A stretch of DNA of 64,000 nucleotides, taken from positions 62,001 to 126,000 of the forward strand of contig NZ_MBQE01000005.1 in assembly GCF_001696535.1 (NCBI RefSeq), read 5' to 3'. A model generated the notes under the pieces. That model was not told the DNA's origin, did not search any database, and saw nothing but the letters and a program-made list of their open reading frames with translations. Of this stretch, positions 28,857 through 37,226 are shown in pieces; the first letter of the stretch is position 1, and each line of letters begins with the position of its first letter. Position numbers and translations under genes: made by a program. The DNA is from Stappia indica. Its GTDB lineage: Bacteria > Pseudomonadota > Alphaproteobacteria > Rhizobiales > Stappiaceae.

Positions 28857-28902
28857 ACTGAACCACCGCGGCAAAGGACGCGGGGAACCTTGGGAGGAAA
28901 CC

Positions 28903-30240
28903 ATGAAGGACACTGGAAAGAACTCTGGACAGTCTCGCCTCATTACCCGTCGCCAGACGCTTCAGGGCGCCGGCGTGCTGGGCCTCGGCCTTGCGCTGTC
29001 GGGCCTCGCGGCTCCGGCCATCCGGGCGCAGGGGCGCAAGGAAATCCGCTTCCTGAACTGCGAGACGGGCAAGGACACGCTCGCCTTCTTCGACAGGATC
29101 GCGAAAGAGTACCAGGAGAAGACCGGCATCGAGGTGCGGGTGGATTCCGTGCCGCTCGGCGAGGCCTTCACCAAGATCACCAACGGCATCCGCAGCGGCA
29201 CGCCCTATGACGTCGCGAATGTCGGCTTCATCGGCCATGTGCTGCTGCTGGCCGACCAGGGGCAGATCGTGCCGCTGAACGAGCTGACCGACCCGTACGA
29301 GTGGGGCAACAACATCCTCTTCCCGATGGATGACAAGGTCTACTGGTACCCGTTCGACTACAATCTCTCGGTGATCTACTACCGCAAGGATCTGTACGAG
29401 AAGCTGGGCCTGTCGCTGCCCGACACCTGGGACCAGTTCGTCTCCAACTGCCAGGCCACCATCGAGGGCCGCCGCAAGGGCTGCATCTTCCCGATCGGCT
29501 CGAACGGCGCCACCAACTGGATGTCGGTCGCCTTCATGTGGGCGGAAGGTGTGAAGCTCTTCGACGACCAGTGGAACGTGACGCTGGACGCCGAAGGCAT
29601 GAAGTCGAAGGCGGCGGCCTATCTCGACTTCATGGAGAAGCTCTACCCGACCATGCCCCCTGGAGCGATCCAGGCCGACTACGCGACTGTTCTGTCCAAC
29701 GTCGTCGGCGGCACCGTGGCGCACGGTCCCTATGCCGGCCGCGTGCTGGAAGCGGCGGAGCGCGACAACCCGCAAGTGGCGGAAAACCTCGGCATCATGC
29801 CGTACATGGACAGCGCCGGCAAAAACAAGGCGGTCAGCCACGGCTATGACGGCTGGGTGGTGCTGAAGACCGACAACACCGGCCCGGCTATGGAGTTCAT
29901 GCGCTGGATGACGACCGACCGTCTGGTCGACTTCCTGCACACCGCGCCGGTGCACTTCCAGCCGGCCCGCCTCGACATCTACGACAACGACCAGTGGCGC
30001 TCGAACCCCCTGATCACGAAGTATGGCGAGCAGATCGAGACCATGCGCAAGATGGTCACCGACGACGACATGCTGGTGACCTCGATCGACACGCAGGGCC
30101 CGGCCCCGGACATCCGCCCGGGCAAGGTCTTCGAGGGCTTCGTCATGCCGGAGATGCTGCAGGACAAGCTGATCAAGGGCATGTCCTCCACCGAGGCGGT
30201 GGAAAAGGCTGCGGCCCGCATGCGCGAGCTGATCAAGTAG
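28903..30240 (+). CDS. ABC transporter sugar/polyol-binding protein (Tat signal)
   Basis: A 445-residue family-1 extracellular solute-binding protein. The N-terminus carries a twin-arginine signal (TRRQTLQGAG, then a hydrophobic stretch ending PAIRAQ at ~residue 44), so it is probably exported folded. The mature protein matches MalE/UgpB-type carbohydrate binders. GGGAGG lies 6-8 bp before the ATG. Two strong hairpins follow its stop and may make the binding protein more abundant than the permeases. Confidence 0.92.
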   Translation: MKDTGKNSGQSRLITRRQTLQGAGVLGLGLALSGLAAPAIRAQGRKEIRFLNCETGKDTLAFFDRIAKEYQEKTGIEVRVDSVPLGEAFTKITNGIRSGTPYDVANVGFIGHVLLLADQGQIVPLNELTDPYEWGNNILFPMDDKVYWYPFDYNLSVIYYRKDLYEKLGLSLPDTWDQFVSNCQATIEGRRKGCIFPIGSNGATNWMSVAFMWAEGVKLFDDQWNVTLDAEGMKSKAAAYLDFMEKLYPTMPPGAIQADYATVLSNVVGGTVAHGPYAGRVLEAAERDNPQVAENLGIMPYMDSAGKNKAVSHGYDGWVVLKTDNTGPAMEFMRWMTTDRLVDFLHTAPVHFQPARLDIYDNDQWRSNPLITKYGEQIETMRKMVTDDDMLVTSIDTQGPAPDIRPGKVFEGFVMPEMLQDKLIKGMSSTEAVEKAAARMRELIK

Positions 30241-30263
30241 GGCGATCCCGACGCCGACAGGTC

Positions 30264-30331
30264 CGCGGACGGTCCCATGCGCCGTCCGCGCATCGACAGG
30301 CCCGCAGGCGGTGCAAGACCCGCCTGCGGGC
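30264..30331 (+). repeat. Tandem intercistronic hairpins
   Basis: Hairpin 1 (30264-30290): CGCGGACGG / CCGTCCGCG. Hairpin 2 (30300-30331): perfect 12-bp arms GCCCGCAGGCGG / CCGCCTGCGGGC. They fill the gap between the binding-protein and permease genes without a T-run, the classic place for 3'-end mRNA protection or partial attenuation. Confidence 0.75.
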
Positions 30332-30358
30332 TCCCCGACCGGACAAAGGGTGCCAAGA

Positions 30359-31219
30359 ATGACCCGCTGGATGCTGCCCGCCTTCCTTGCCGTGGGCGTG
30401 CTCGTGACACTGCTGCTGATCGTCGGCCCGGCCGTTTATGCCGTGTCGCTCAGCTTCTTCGACTTGCCGTCCCTGACCTCCGACCCGGTCTGGGTCGGCC
30501 TTGCGAAATACCAGGCGGTGCTGGCGAGCGCGGAGTTCTGGCGCGCGCTGTGGAACGGCATCGTCTATGCGGGCCTTGCCATCGTGCTGCAGGTGGTGCT
30601 GGGCATCGGCTTCGCGCTGATCCTGCACCAGCCCTTCCGCGGCCGGGCGCTGGTGCGCGGGCTCGCGTTCCTGCCCTATCTCCTGCCGACCGTGATCGCG
30701 GTGCTGACCTTCAAGTGGATGGTCGACGGGTCGCTCGGCATCGTCACCATCCTGATGGACGAGTGGGGCCTGCCGCCGATCTACTGGTTCGAGACCGAGC
30801 AGGCGGCGATGATCTCGGTGATCCTGGTCTCGGTGTGGCTGTGGACGCCATTCGTCACCACCACGTTCCTGGCCGGCCTGCAGACCGTGCCGACCCAGCT
30901 CTACGAGGCCGCGCGCGTCGACGGCGCCGGGCCGATCCGCCGCTTCTTCCACATCACCCTGCCGATGCTGCGGCCGATCCTGACCGTCATCATCCTGCTG
31001 CGCGGGGTGTGGATGTTCAACAAGTTCGACGTGATCTGGCTGACCACCGGCGGCGGTCCCGTCGGGGCGACGGAACACCTGCCGATCCTCTCCTACCGCA
31101 CGGCCTTCACGCTCTACGACATCGGCACGGGCGCGGCGATTGCCACGATCTCCTTCCTGTTCCTGTCGCTGGCCGTCTTCCTGTATTTCCGCGTGTTCCC
31201 GATGGAGGACGACGCATGA
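30359..31219 (+). CDS. CUT1 sugar ABC transporter permease (MalF-like)
   Basis: A 286-residue inner-membrane permease with six predicted helices and the EAA loop (LYEAARVDGAGPIRRFFHIT) that docks the ATPase. The start at MTRWMLPAFL is chosen because the upstream frame has no homology. Its stop overlaps the second permease start (ATGA). With the partner permease it forms the heterodimeric channel. Confidence 0.93.
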   Translation: MTRWMLPAFLAVGVLVTLLLIVGPAVYAVSLSFFDLPSLTSDPVWVGLAKYQAVLASAEFWRALWNGIVYAGLAIVLQVVLGIGFALILHQPFRGRALVRGLAFLPYLLPTVIAVLTFKWMVDGSLGIVTILMDEWGLPPIYWFETEQAAMISVILVSVWLWTPFVTTTFLAGLQTVPTQLYEAARVDGAGPIRRFFHITLPMLRPILTVIILLRGVWMFNKFDVIWLTTGGGPVGATEHLPILSYRTAFTLYDIGTGAAIATISFLFLSLAVFLYFRVFPMEDDA

Positions 31220-32052
31220 CACACGCAATCCGGCGGCCGGCAGCGCGTGTCGGCCTGTATTTCGCCGCCTTCGCCATCGCGCTCTACAGCGCTTTCCCGA
31301 TCTACTGGATGGTGTCGTCGTCGCTGCGTCCGACGCAGGAGCTGCTGCTCAATCCCTCGCTGATCCCCAGCGAGCTGACGCTGCAATATTATTACAGCCT
31401 GCTGGCCCAGACCGACTATCCGCGGCAGTTTCTGAACAGCCTGATCGTCGCCATCGCCACGGTGGCGCTAACCATGGTCCTGTCGGTGATGATCGCCTAT
31501 GGCGTCACCCGCCAGCGGATCCGCGGCAAGAAGGCGATCATCGCCGGCATGCTCTATGCCTACATGTTCCCGCCGCTGCTGCTGGCGATCCCGCTCTATG
31601 CGATGTTCACCAAAATCGGTCTCAACGACACGCTGTTCTCGCTGGTGATCTCGCATCTGACCATGACCATGCCGCTCGGCGTCTGGTTCCTGTGGGGCTT
31701 CTTCAAGGCGATGCCCTTCGAGCTGGAAGAGGCGGCGATGGTCGATGGCTGCACCCGGCTCGGCGCCTTCCTGCGGGTGGTGCTGCCGCTCTCCGTGCCG
31801 GGACTGGTGACGGTGGCGATCTTCGCCTTCCTGCTGTCCTGGACGGACTACACCTTCGCGCTGGTGATGATCGGCTCCGACGTCAACAAGACCGTGCCGC
31901 TCGGTCTTGCCTCGATGATCGGCGCGTTCGACCTGCGCTGGGGCGACGTGATGGCCGGCTCGACGCTGATCGCCCTGCCGCTCTTCGTCGCCTTCATCCT
32001 GCTCTCCCGTTATTTCGTGCAAGGCCTGACGGCCGGCGCGGTGAAAGGATAA
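31216..32052 (+). CDS. CUT1 sugar ABC transporter permease (MalG-like)
   Basis: A 278-residue, six-helix permease with the EAA motif (ELEEAAMVDGCTRLGAFLRV) and the MalG-like N-terminus (YSAFPIYWMVSSSLRPTQEL). Forms the channel with the preceding permease. The dehydrogenase gene begins 6 bp after its stop. Confidence 0.93.
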   Translation: MTHAIRRPAARVGLYFAAFAIALYSAFPIYWMVSSSLRPTQELLLNPSLIPSELTLQYYYSLLAQTDYPRQFLNSLIVAIATVALTMVLSVMIAYGVTRQRIRGKKAIIAGMLYAYMFPPLLLAIPLYAMFTKIGLNDTLFSLVISHLTMTMPLGVWFLWGFFKAMPFELEEAAMVDGCTRLGAFLRVVLPLSVPGLVTVAIFAFLLSWTDYTFALVMIGSDVNKTVPLGLASMIGAFDLRWGDVMAGSTLIALPLFVAFILLSRYFVQGLTAGAVKG

Positions 32053-32058
32053 TCGAAG

Positions 32059-33105
32059 ATGGCCCTGCGCATTCTCGGCGCGCCCCAGCGCTACGTCCAG
32101 GGACCCGGTGCTATCGATACGCTGGCCGAGGAGGTCGAGCGGCTCGGCGGCGGACCGGTGGCGGTCGTCATCGACCCGGTCGCCCGCGAGCTGCTGGGCG
32201 AGAGGATCGCCCGGGCCCTGCCGGATGCAAGGCTGCTCGCCTTCGGCGGCGAATGCACGGGCGCCGAGATAGAGGCGCGCGCGGCCGAGACCGGCGAGGC
32301 GCGGCTCATCCTCGGCATCGGCGGCGGCAAGGCCATCGACACGGCCAAGGGCGCGGCGATCCTGCGGAACTTGCCGGTCGGCATCGTCCCGACGATTGCC
32401 TCCAACGACAGCCCGACCAGCCATATCGCCGTGGTCTATACCGCCGACCATGCGGTCGAGGGCGTGCGTCACATGCGGGCCAATCCCTCGCTGGTTCTCG
32501 TCGACACGGCGGTGATCGCCTCCGCGCCGCGCCGCTTTCTGGCCGCCGGCATCGGCGATGCCATGTCCAAGCCCTACGAGCTCGCCGGGGCCCTTTCCGG
32601 GGGCGGCCTCAACTTCTTCGGCGGCACGCCGACCGAACTGACCAAGGCCATCGTCGGCCGGGCGCGGGAGATCCTGCTCGCTGATGGCGAGGCAGCGATG
32701 GCGGCGCGCGAGCCGGACGCCGCCTTCGAGCGGGTGGTGGAGGCGTCGATCCTTCTCAGCGGTCTGGCCTTCGAAAGCGGCGGCCTGTCCATCGCCCATT
32801 CCATGGTGCGCGGGTTTTCGGTGATGCCGCAGCTCGCCCGCCTGTTGCACGGGGAAATGGTGGCGCTGGGCACGCTGACCCAGCTGGCAGCGGGCCAGGG
32901 CAGCGCGGAGGAGATCGCCGAACTCGCCGGCTTCTTCCGCCGGATCAACCTGCCAGTGTCCTTTGCCGCCTTCGGATTGAGCGAAGAGGCCGACTTCCGG
33001 CGGATGGCGGAGGTGTCGCTGACGGCGCCTTACGCGGGCAATTACATGCGCCGGCTGGGGCCGGACGATCTGGTCGAGGCCATGCGCAGCCTCGACAGGA
33101 TGTGA
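32059..33105 (+). CDS. Iron-containing (GldA-like) polyol dehydrogenase
   Basis: A 348-residue group III metal-dependent alcohol dehydrogenase. It has the NAD-binding LGIGGGKAIDTAK (86-97) and PTIASNDSPTS, and the metal ligands Asp167 (GIGDA), His247 (IAHSMVRG) and His264 (LHGEM). Closest architecture is glycerol dehydrogenase; relatives also act on other polyols or glycerol-1-phosphate. In this operon it probably oxidises the imported polyol or a phosphorylated product. Confidence 0.88.
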   Translation: MALRILGAPQRYVQGPGAIDTLAEEVERLGGGPVAVVIDPVARELLGERIARALPDARLLAFGGECTGAEIEARAAETGEARLILGIGGGKAIDTAKGAAILRNLPVGIVPTIASNDSPTSHIAVVYTADHAVEGVRHMRANPSLVLVDTAVIASAPRRFLAAGIGDAMSKPYELAGALSGGGLNFFGGTPTELTKAIVGRAREILLADGEAAMAAREPDAAFERVVEASILLSGLAFESGGLSIAHSMVRGFSVMPQLARLLHGEMVALGTLTQLAAGQGSAEEIAELAGFFRRINLPVSFAAFGLSEEADFRRMAEVSLTAPYAGNYMRRLGPDDLVEAMRSLDRM

Positions 33106-33110
33106 GGCGA

Positions 33111-33824
33111 ATGGCGCAGCTTCGGGACGGGATCATGCGCAAGGCCATCGTGACGGGCGGGGGCACCGGGATCGGGCGGGCAACGGCCGAATATCTGGCG
33201 CAGCGCGGCTGGCAGGTGACGGCGGCCGGGCTGGAGCGCGACGCGGACCTTCCCTCCGACATCGCCTTTGCCGACTGCGATATCACCGATGCGGGCGCGC
33301 GGGCCGCGCTGTTCTCGCGGGTCGGCGAGCTGCACGGCCTCGTCAACTGTGCCGGCGTCATCCGCTTCGACGACGAGTGGACCGAGGACGGGTTTCGCAA
33401 GGTGATGGAGATCAATGTCGGCGGCAGTTTCGCCGTCGCCAATGCTGCCCTGCCGGCGCTGGAACGGGCCGGCGGCGCGGTGGTCAACATCGCCTCCATG
33501 TGGAGCTGGTTCGGCAATTCGGCCGCCCCCGCCTATTCGGCGAGCAAGGGGGCGGTGTCCTCCATGACCCGCTCGCTGGCGGTTGCCTGGGGCGGGCGCG
33601 GGGTCCGCGTCAACGCGGTCGCGCCCGGTTGGGTCGACACCCGGCTGTCCGCACGGGCCAAGGCCGATCCGGTGCGCGGCCCGCGCATCGCCGCCCGCAT
33701 ACCGCTCCAGCGCTGGGCGGACCCGGCCGAGATCGCGGCGGTGATCGCCTTCCTGCTGTCGCCGGAGGCATCCTACGTGCACGGCGCCATCATTCCGGTC
33801 GATGGCGGCTATCTCGCCGCCTGA
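33111..33824 (+). CDS. SDR-family oxidoreductase
   Basis: A 237-residue classical SDR. Cofactor motif TGGGTGIG (15-22), NCAG (79-82), catalytic Ser129, Tyr142 and Lys146 (YSASKGA). ATG at 33111 has GAGG 3-6 bp before it and follows the dehydrogenase stop by 5 bp. Last gene of the operon; a short ATCCGG/CCGGAT hairpin (33832-33846) closes the convergent gap with the small membrane protein gene. Confidence 0.9.
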   Translation: MAQLRDGIMRKAIVTGGGTGIGRATAEYLAQRGWQVTAAGLERDADLPSDIAFADCDITDAGARAALFSRVGELHGLVNCAGVIRFDDEWTEDGFRKVMEINVGGSFAVANAALPALERAGGAVVNIASMWSWFGNSAAPAYSASKGAVSSMTRSLAVAWGGRGVRVNAVAPGWVDTRLSARAKADPVRGPRIAARIPLQRWADPAEIAAVIAFLLSPEASYVHGAIIPVDGGYLAA

Positions 33825-33845
33825 GCCCCGTATCCGGACGCCGGA

Positions 33846-33932
33846 TCAGAAGATCAGCTTCAGGATGGCGATCACGACCACGAGGCCGACCAGGAAGATG
33901 AAGCCGATGGTACCGCCGATGAACTTGAGCAT
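33846..33932 (-). CDS. 28-residue single-pass membrane protein
   Basis: A very short gene with a strong ribosome site (AAGGAG, 7 bp before the ATG). It encodes 28 residues beginning MLKFIGGTIGFIFL and ending VVIAILKLIF: almost entirely one hydrophobic helix with lysines near both ends. Gene-finders would miss it. It is convergent with the SDR gene and has 321 bp upstream without another gene. Its function is unknown; size and shape resemble small membrane stress or regulatory peptides. Confidence 0.65.
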   Translation of the reverse strand: MLKFIGGTIGFIFLVGLVVVIAILKLIF

Positions 33933-34156
33933 GATGCGTCTCCTTGTTTCGGAAGGGTAACGCGCAAGAGGCCGATCGGTTCGAACCCTTGCGGGATCGG
34001 CGGGCCGATTCGATGGCCTGAAGCCTTGGGCGGGCGTTCCCCGGCTTCCGTTTTCATCAAGCTTTCGGGTGGAAGAGGGCCCCGGCCGCGAGGCCGGTGT
34101 CGTCGCCCGTCGCCGCTCGGATTCGGGCGAGGTGCCGTGCCGGCAATCGGCCTGAA

Positions 34157-34178
34157 TTGATTCATGTTTTTGAATCAA
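34157..34178. repeat. 22-bp inverted repeat upstream of the LexA box
   Basis: Perfect 8-bp arms TTGATTCA / TGAATCAA around the 6-nt loop TGTTTT, in an AT-rich stretch ~50 bp before the LexA box. Could be a second operator or part of the promoter. Confidence 0.5.
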
Positions 34179-34226
34179 GGCGATGGCCGAAAACCGCCTG
34201 TCGGCCTGCAGACTCATGTTGCGTTT

Positions 34227-34241
34227 GTTCTTATTTTGTTC
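34227..34241 (+). promoter_or_regulatory. LexA-type SOS box
   Basis: GTTCTTATTTTGTTC matches the direct-repeat GTTC-N7-GTTC that alphaproteobacterial LexA recognises. It lies directly before the nth-like/imuA/imuB/dnaE2 operon, a classic LexA target. It ends 12 bp from the proposed ATG. Confidence 0.75.
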
Positions 34242-34253
34242 TTTCATTCGGGC

Positions 34254-34952
34254 ATGCAATACACGTTGCCGCTCGTTGCCGATACCCGCCTTGCGCGGGT
34301 CCACGGACTGTTGCTTGCCCGGTTCGGTCCGGTGCCGGAGTGCTACCGGCTCGACCCGGTGAGCCAGCTCGTTTTCGCAATGCTGAGCGGCCGGACACGG
34401 GATGCGGTCGCCATGGAGGTCTTTGCAGCGCTGGCCCGCAGGATGGGCGCATGGGAGCGGCTGGCGGAAACGGCGGCGAGCGAGCTGCAAGGCATCATCG
34501 CCGCAGTGACCTTCGCCGAGCGCAAGGCGCGGCAGATCCCGGCGGCCCTGCGCGAGATCGCGGCCCGGCGCGGGCGGCTGGATCTGGAGTTTCTTGCCCG
34601 ATGGCCGGTGGACGAGGGGCGGGTCTGGCTGGAGAGCCTGACCGGCGTCGGTCCCAAGACCAGCATGGCGGTGCTCGGCCTCAGCACCTTGCATCGCCGG
34701 GTGCTGATGGTCGACACGGCCCATAACCGGGTCGCCTGCCGGCTGGGCCTCGTGCCGGCACGGGCCGACATCGCCCGTGCCACGCGGCTGCTCAACCGGC
34801 AGCTGCCCGCCGCATGGACGGCCAATGACACGGAAACACACCATTTCCTGATGCAGGGGCTGGGCCGCAGCCATTGCGTCTACAGGCAGCCGCTTTGTCC
34901 CGATTGCCCGTTGTGCCGCCTCTGCCGGTCGGTGCCGGAGGGGCGAGCATGA
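34254..34952 (+). CDS. Endonuclease III-family DNA glycosylase/AP lyase
   Basis: A 232-residue HhH-GPD protein. The helix-hairpin-helix LTGVGPKTSMAVLG carries catalytic Lys135; catalytic Asp154 is in VDTAHNRVACRLGL. The [4Fe-4S] loop has the exact C-X6-C-X2-C-X5-C spacing (Cys208, 215, 218, 224). The LSAQATD segment of E. coli Nth is LSGRTRD here, so the Gln that intercalates in the DNA is Arg. Start 34254 lacks a strong ribosome site. The stop overlaps imuA (ATGA), placing a base-excision enzyme in the SOS mutagenesis operon. Confidence 0.88.
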   Translation: MQYTLPLVADTRLARVHGLLLARFGPVPECYRLDPVSQLVFAMLSGRTRDAVAMEVFAALARRMGAWERLAETAASELQGIIAAVTFAERKARQIPAALREIAARRGRLDLEFLARWPVDEGRVWLESLTGVGPKTSMAVLGLSTLHRRVLMVDTAHNRVACRLGLVPARADIARATRLLNRQLPAAWTANDTETHHFLMQGLGRSHCVYRQPLCPDCPLCRLCRSVPEGRA

Positions 34953-35746
34953 GGGACGGCGAGACGCTGGCGGCGCTGCGCGCCCGCATCAAGGCAGGCG
35001 GGCTGGACGAGGGGGCGGCCTGGCCGGCGGTCGGGCTGGATGCAGGGGCGGACGCGCAAGGGGAAGTGCTGCCCGGCGGGCTGGCGAGCGGGGCGCTGCA
35101 CGAGCTGCAGCCGGCGACGCCGGCCGATATCGGCGCGGCGACCGGGTTTGCGCTGGGGCTGGCCTCGCGGCTGCTGGCGCAGCGCCCGGGCCCGCTGCTG
35201 TGGGGGCTGCCGTCGACGCGGGGCTGGCGCGAAGGGCAGCTCTACCCGGTCGGGCTTGCCGCTTTCGGCATCGATCCGGACCGGGTGGTCCAGGTCGAGG
35301 TGAAGAAGACCGCCGACCTCCTGTGGAGCCTGGAGGAGGCGCTGGACCACCCTTCGCTTGCCGTCGTCGTCGGCCTGCTGCCCGAAGGCGACCGGCTCTA
35401 CGACTTCACGGCAAGCCGAAGGCTGGCGATGCGTGCCGCCCGCCACGGGGCGACGGTGCTGCTGCTGGGGGCGGCGCCGGTCTTCGACATGGCAACGGCC
35501 GCCTCCACCCGCTGGTCGCTGGCGGCGCTGGCCAGCCGGCCGGTGCCCCATGTCGGTCAGGCGGTGCCCGGCCTCGGCCCGCCGCGCTGGCAGGCCCGGC
35601 TGGTGAAATCGCGCAAGGGTCTCCTGGATGCCTGGGATCTCGAGTGGAACCATGAAACGCTGTCTTTCCGTCTGGCTGCCCCGCTGGCCGACAGAGCGCC
35701 GCTCCGCCGGACCGGCACTCTCGCGCGGCGGCCGACTGCCGCCTGA
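34949..35746 (+). CDS. imuA: ImuA, accessory protein of the mutasome
   Basis: A 265-residue RecA-fold-like protein without an intact Walker A, as usual for ImuA. Typical segments are LASGALHELQPATPADIGAA, LLWGLPSTRGWREGQLYPVG and LVKSRKGLLDAWDLEW. ImuA works with ImuB and DnaE2 in translesion synthesis after DNA damage. Overlaps the endonuclease gene by 4 bp and imuB by 95 bp; long imuA-imuB overlaps are common and are not a frameshift here. Confidence 0.9.
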   Translation: MRDGETLAALRARIKAGGLDEGAAWPAVGLDAGADAQGEVLPGGLASGALHELQPATPADIGAATGFALGLASRLLAQRPGPLLWGLPSTRGWREGQLYPVGLAAFGIDPDRVVQVEVKKTADLLWSLEEALDHPSLAVVVGLLPEGDRLYDFTASRRLAMRAARHGATVLLLGAAPVFDMATAASTRWSLAALASRPVPHVGQAVPGLGPPRWQARLVKSRKGLLDAWDLEWNHETLSFRLAAPLADRAPLRRTGTLARRPTAA

Positions 35747-37226
35747 CGAGGCTGGTCCTCTCGTGCTCTCCGCGCTGGAGCAGAACGGGGCAAGGGTCAG
35801 TGCGGTCAACGCGCCTGCCGCCGCACTCGGCCTGAGGCCCGGCATGCCGCTGGCCGATGCGCGGGCGATCCATCCCCCGCTCGGTGTCGCGCCGGCGGAC
35901 CCGGACGGCGATGCGCAAGGACTGCGCCGGCTCGCCCTGTGGTGCCAGCGCTACAGCCCGCTCACCCGCATCGATGCGCCGGACGGGGTGTCCATCGACA
36001 TTGCCGGCTGCGCCCATCTGTTCGGCGGCGAAGAGGCGCTGATGACGGATCTTGCTGACCGGCTGCACGGCTTCGGTCTGACCGCACGGTTGGCCCTTGC
36101 GCCGACGCTCGGGGCGGCCTGGGCGCTCGCCCGCTATGGCGACACGCAGATGGTACAGGTGGCGCCGGGCGAGGTGGGCGAGGTGCTGGCGCCGCTGCCC
36201 GTTGCGGCCCTGCGCATCGAGGCGGAAACGGTGCGCGCGCTGGAGCGGCTCGGCCTCGACCGGATCGGCCTTCTCGTCGGCAAGCCGCGCGCGCCGCTCG
36301 CCGGCCGCTTCGGCCCACTGCTGGTGCTGCGGCTCGACCAGGCGCTGGGGCGCGAGGGCGAGCGGTTCGACCCTGTGGAGGCTGCGCCCGTCTACCGGAT
36401 CGCCCGCAATTTCGCCGAGCCGGTGTCGACGCTGGAGGCCATCGGCGAGGTGGCCGCGCGGCTGACCGGGGAGCTTGCCGGGATGCTGCAGGGCCTCGGC
36501 AAGGCGGCGCGGCGGCTGGAACTGGCGCTTTTTCGCGTCGACGGCTGGCGCGAGGCGCTGGAGCTGCGCATCACCCGGCCGAGCAACGATGCCGCGCACC
36601 TTTTGCGCCTGCTTGGCGAGCGGCTCGACCGGCTGCGAGACCATGCCGGCTTCGGTTTCGAGGCTGCGGTGCTTTCCGCCTTCGAGGTGGAGCGCGCCGA
36701 GGCGGTGCAGGCGGCACTGTCGGGACGCGGGCACGCCCAGCCGCCGCTGGACGATCTCGACCGGCTTCTCGACCGGCTGGTCAACCGCTTCGGGCCCGAG
36801 CGCGTCTGCCGCTTCGTACCGCGCGAAAGCCACGTGCCGGAGCGCTCCTGCCATCCGGTCTCGGCGCTTGCGCAGGTGGCCCGCCACGACTGGACCGCCC
36901 ATGGCCGGGCTCTGCACGGCGGCACCGCGCTTGCCCGCCCGCCGCTGCTGTTCGCCCGGCCCGAGCCGGTGGAGGTGCTGGTGGAAATGCCGGACAAGCC
37001 GCCGGCGCGCTTCGAGTGGCGGCGCACCGCGCACCGCATCGTGCGCGCGGAAGGGCCGGAGCGGATCGCGCCCGAATGGTGGGCCGGCGGCGAGGCCAAC
37101 CGTCTGACGCGCGACTATTACCGCGTCGAGGACACGGAAGGGCGGCGTTTCTGGCTGTTCCGCGAAGGCCTCTATGATCGGCCCGGCGACACGGTGCGCT
37201 GGTTCGTCCACGGGCTGTTCGCATGA
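35652..37226 (+). CDS. imuB: ImuB, inactive Y-family polymerase homolog
   Basis: A 524-residue Y-family polymerase-like protein. N-terminal LSVWLPRWPTERR replaces the metal-binding DxD strand, and the catalytic SIDEA motif reads SIDIAGCAHLFGG, so it lacks catalytic residues, as expected for ImuB. It connects the beta clamp, ImuA and DnaE2. The ATG at 35652 starts the conserved region. Its stop overlaps dnaE2 by 4 bp. Confidence 0.92.
   Translation: MKRCLSVWLPRWPTERRSAGPALSRGGRLPPDEAGPLVLSALEQNGARVSAVNAPAAALGLRPGMPLADARAIHPPLGVAPADPDGDAQGLRRLALWCQRYSPLTRIDAPDGVSIDIAGCAHLFGGEEALMTDLADRLHGFGLTARLALAPTLGAAWALARYGDTQMVQVAPGEVGEVLAPLPVAALRIEAETVRALERLGLDRIGLLVGKPRAPLAGRFGPLLVLRLDQALGREGERFDPVEAAPVYRIARNFAEPVSTLEAIGEVAARLTGELAGMLQGLGKAARRLELALFRVDGWREALELRITRPSNDAAHLLRLLGERLDRLRDHAGFGFEAAVLSAFEVERAEAVQAALSGRGHAQPPLDDLDRLLDRLVNRFGPERVCRFVPRESHVPERSCHPVSALAQVARHDWTAHGRALHGGTALARPPLLFARPEPVEVLVEMPDKPPARFEWRRTAHRIVRAEGPERIAPEWWAGGEANRLTRDYYRVEDTEGRRFWLFREGLYDRPGDTVRWFVHGLFA

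Larger units (their letters stand above)
33933..34253. other. Intergenic region before the SOS operon
   Basis: No gene seen in these 321 bp. They contain the promoter side of the 28-residue membrane protein, an inverted repeat (34157-34178) and the LexA-type box (34227-34241). Confidence 0.65.

Noticed and set aside
35652-35746. Possible frameshift or gene fusion at the imuA/imuB junction
   Set aside because: Both proteins are complete with conserved ends; long overlaps between these two genes are common.
35652-37226. imuB as an active Y-family polymerase (DinB)
   Set aside because: The metal-binding acidic residues are missing (SIDIAG instead of SIDEA; no DxD strand), as expected for ImuB.
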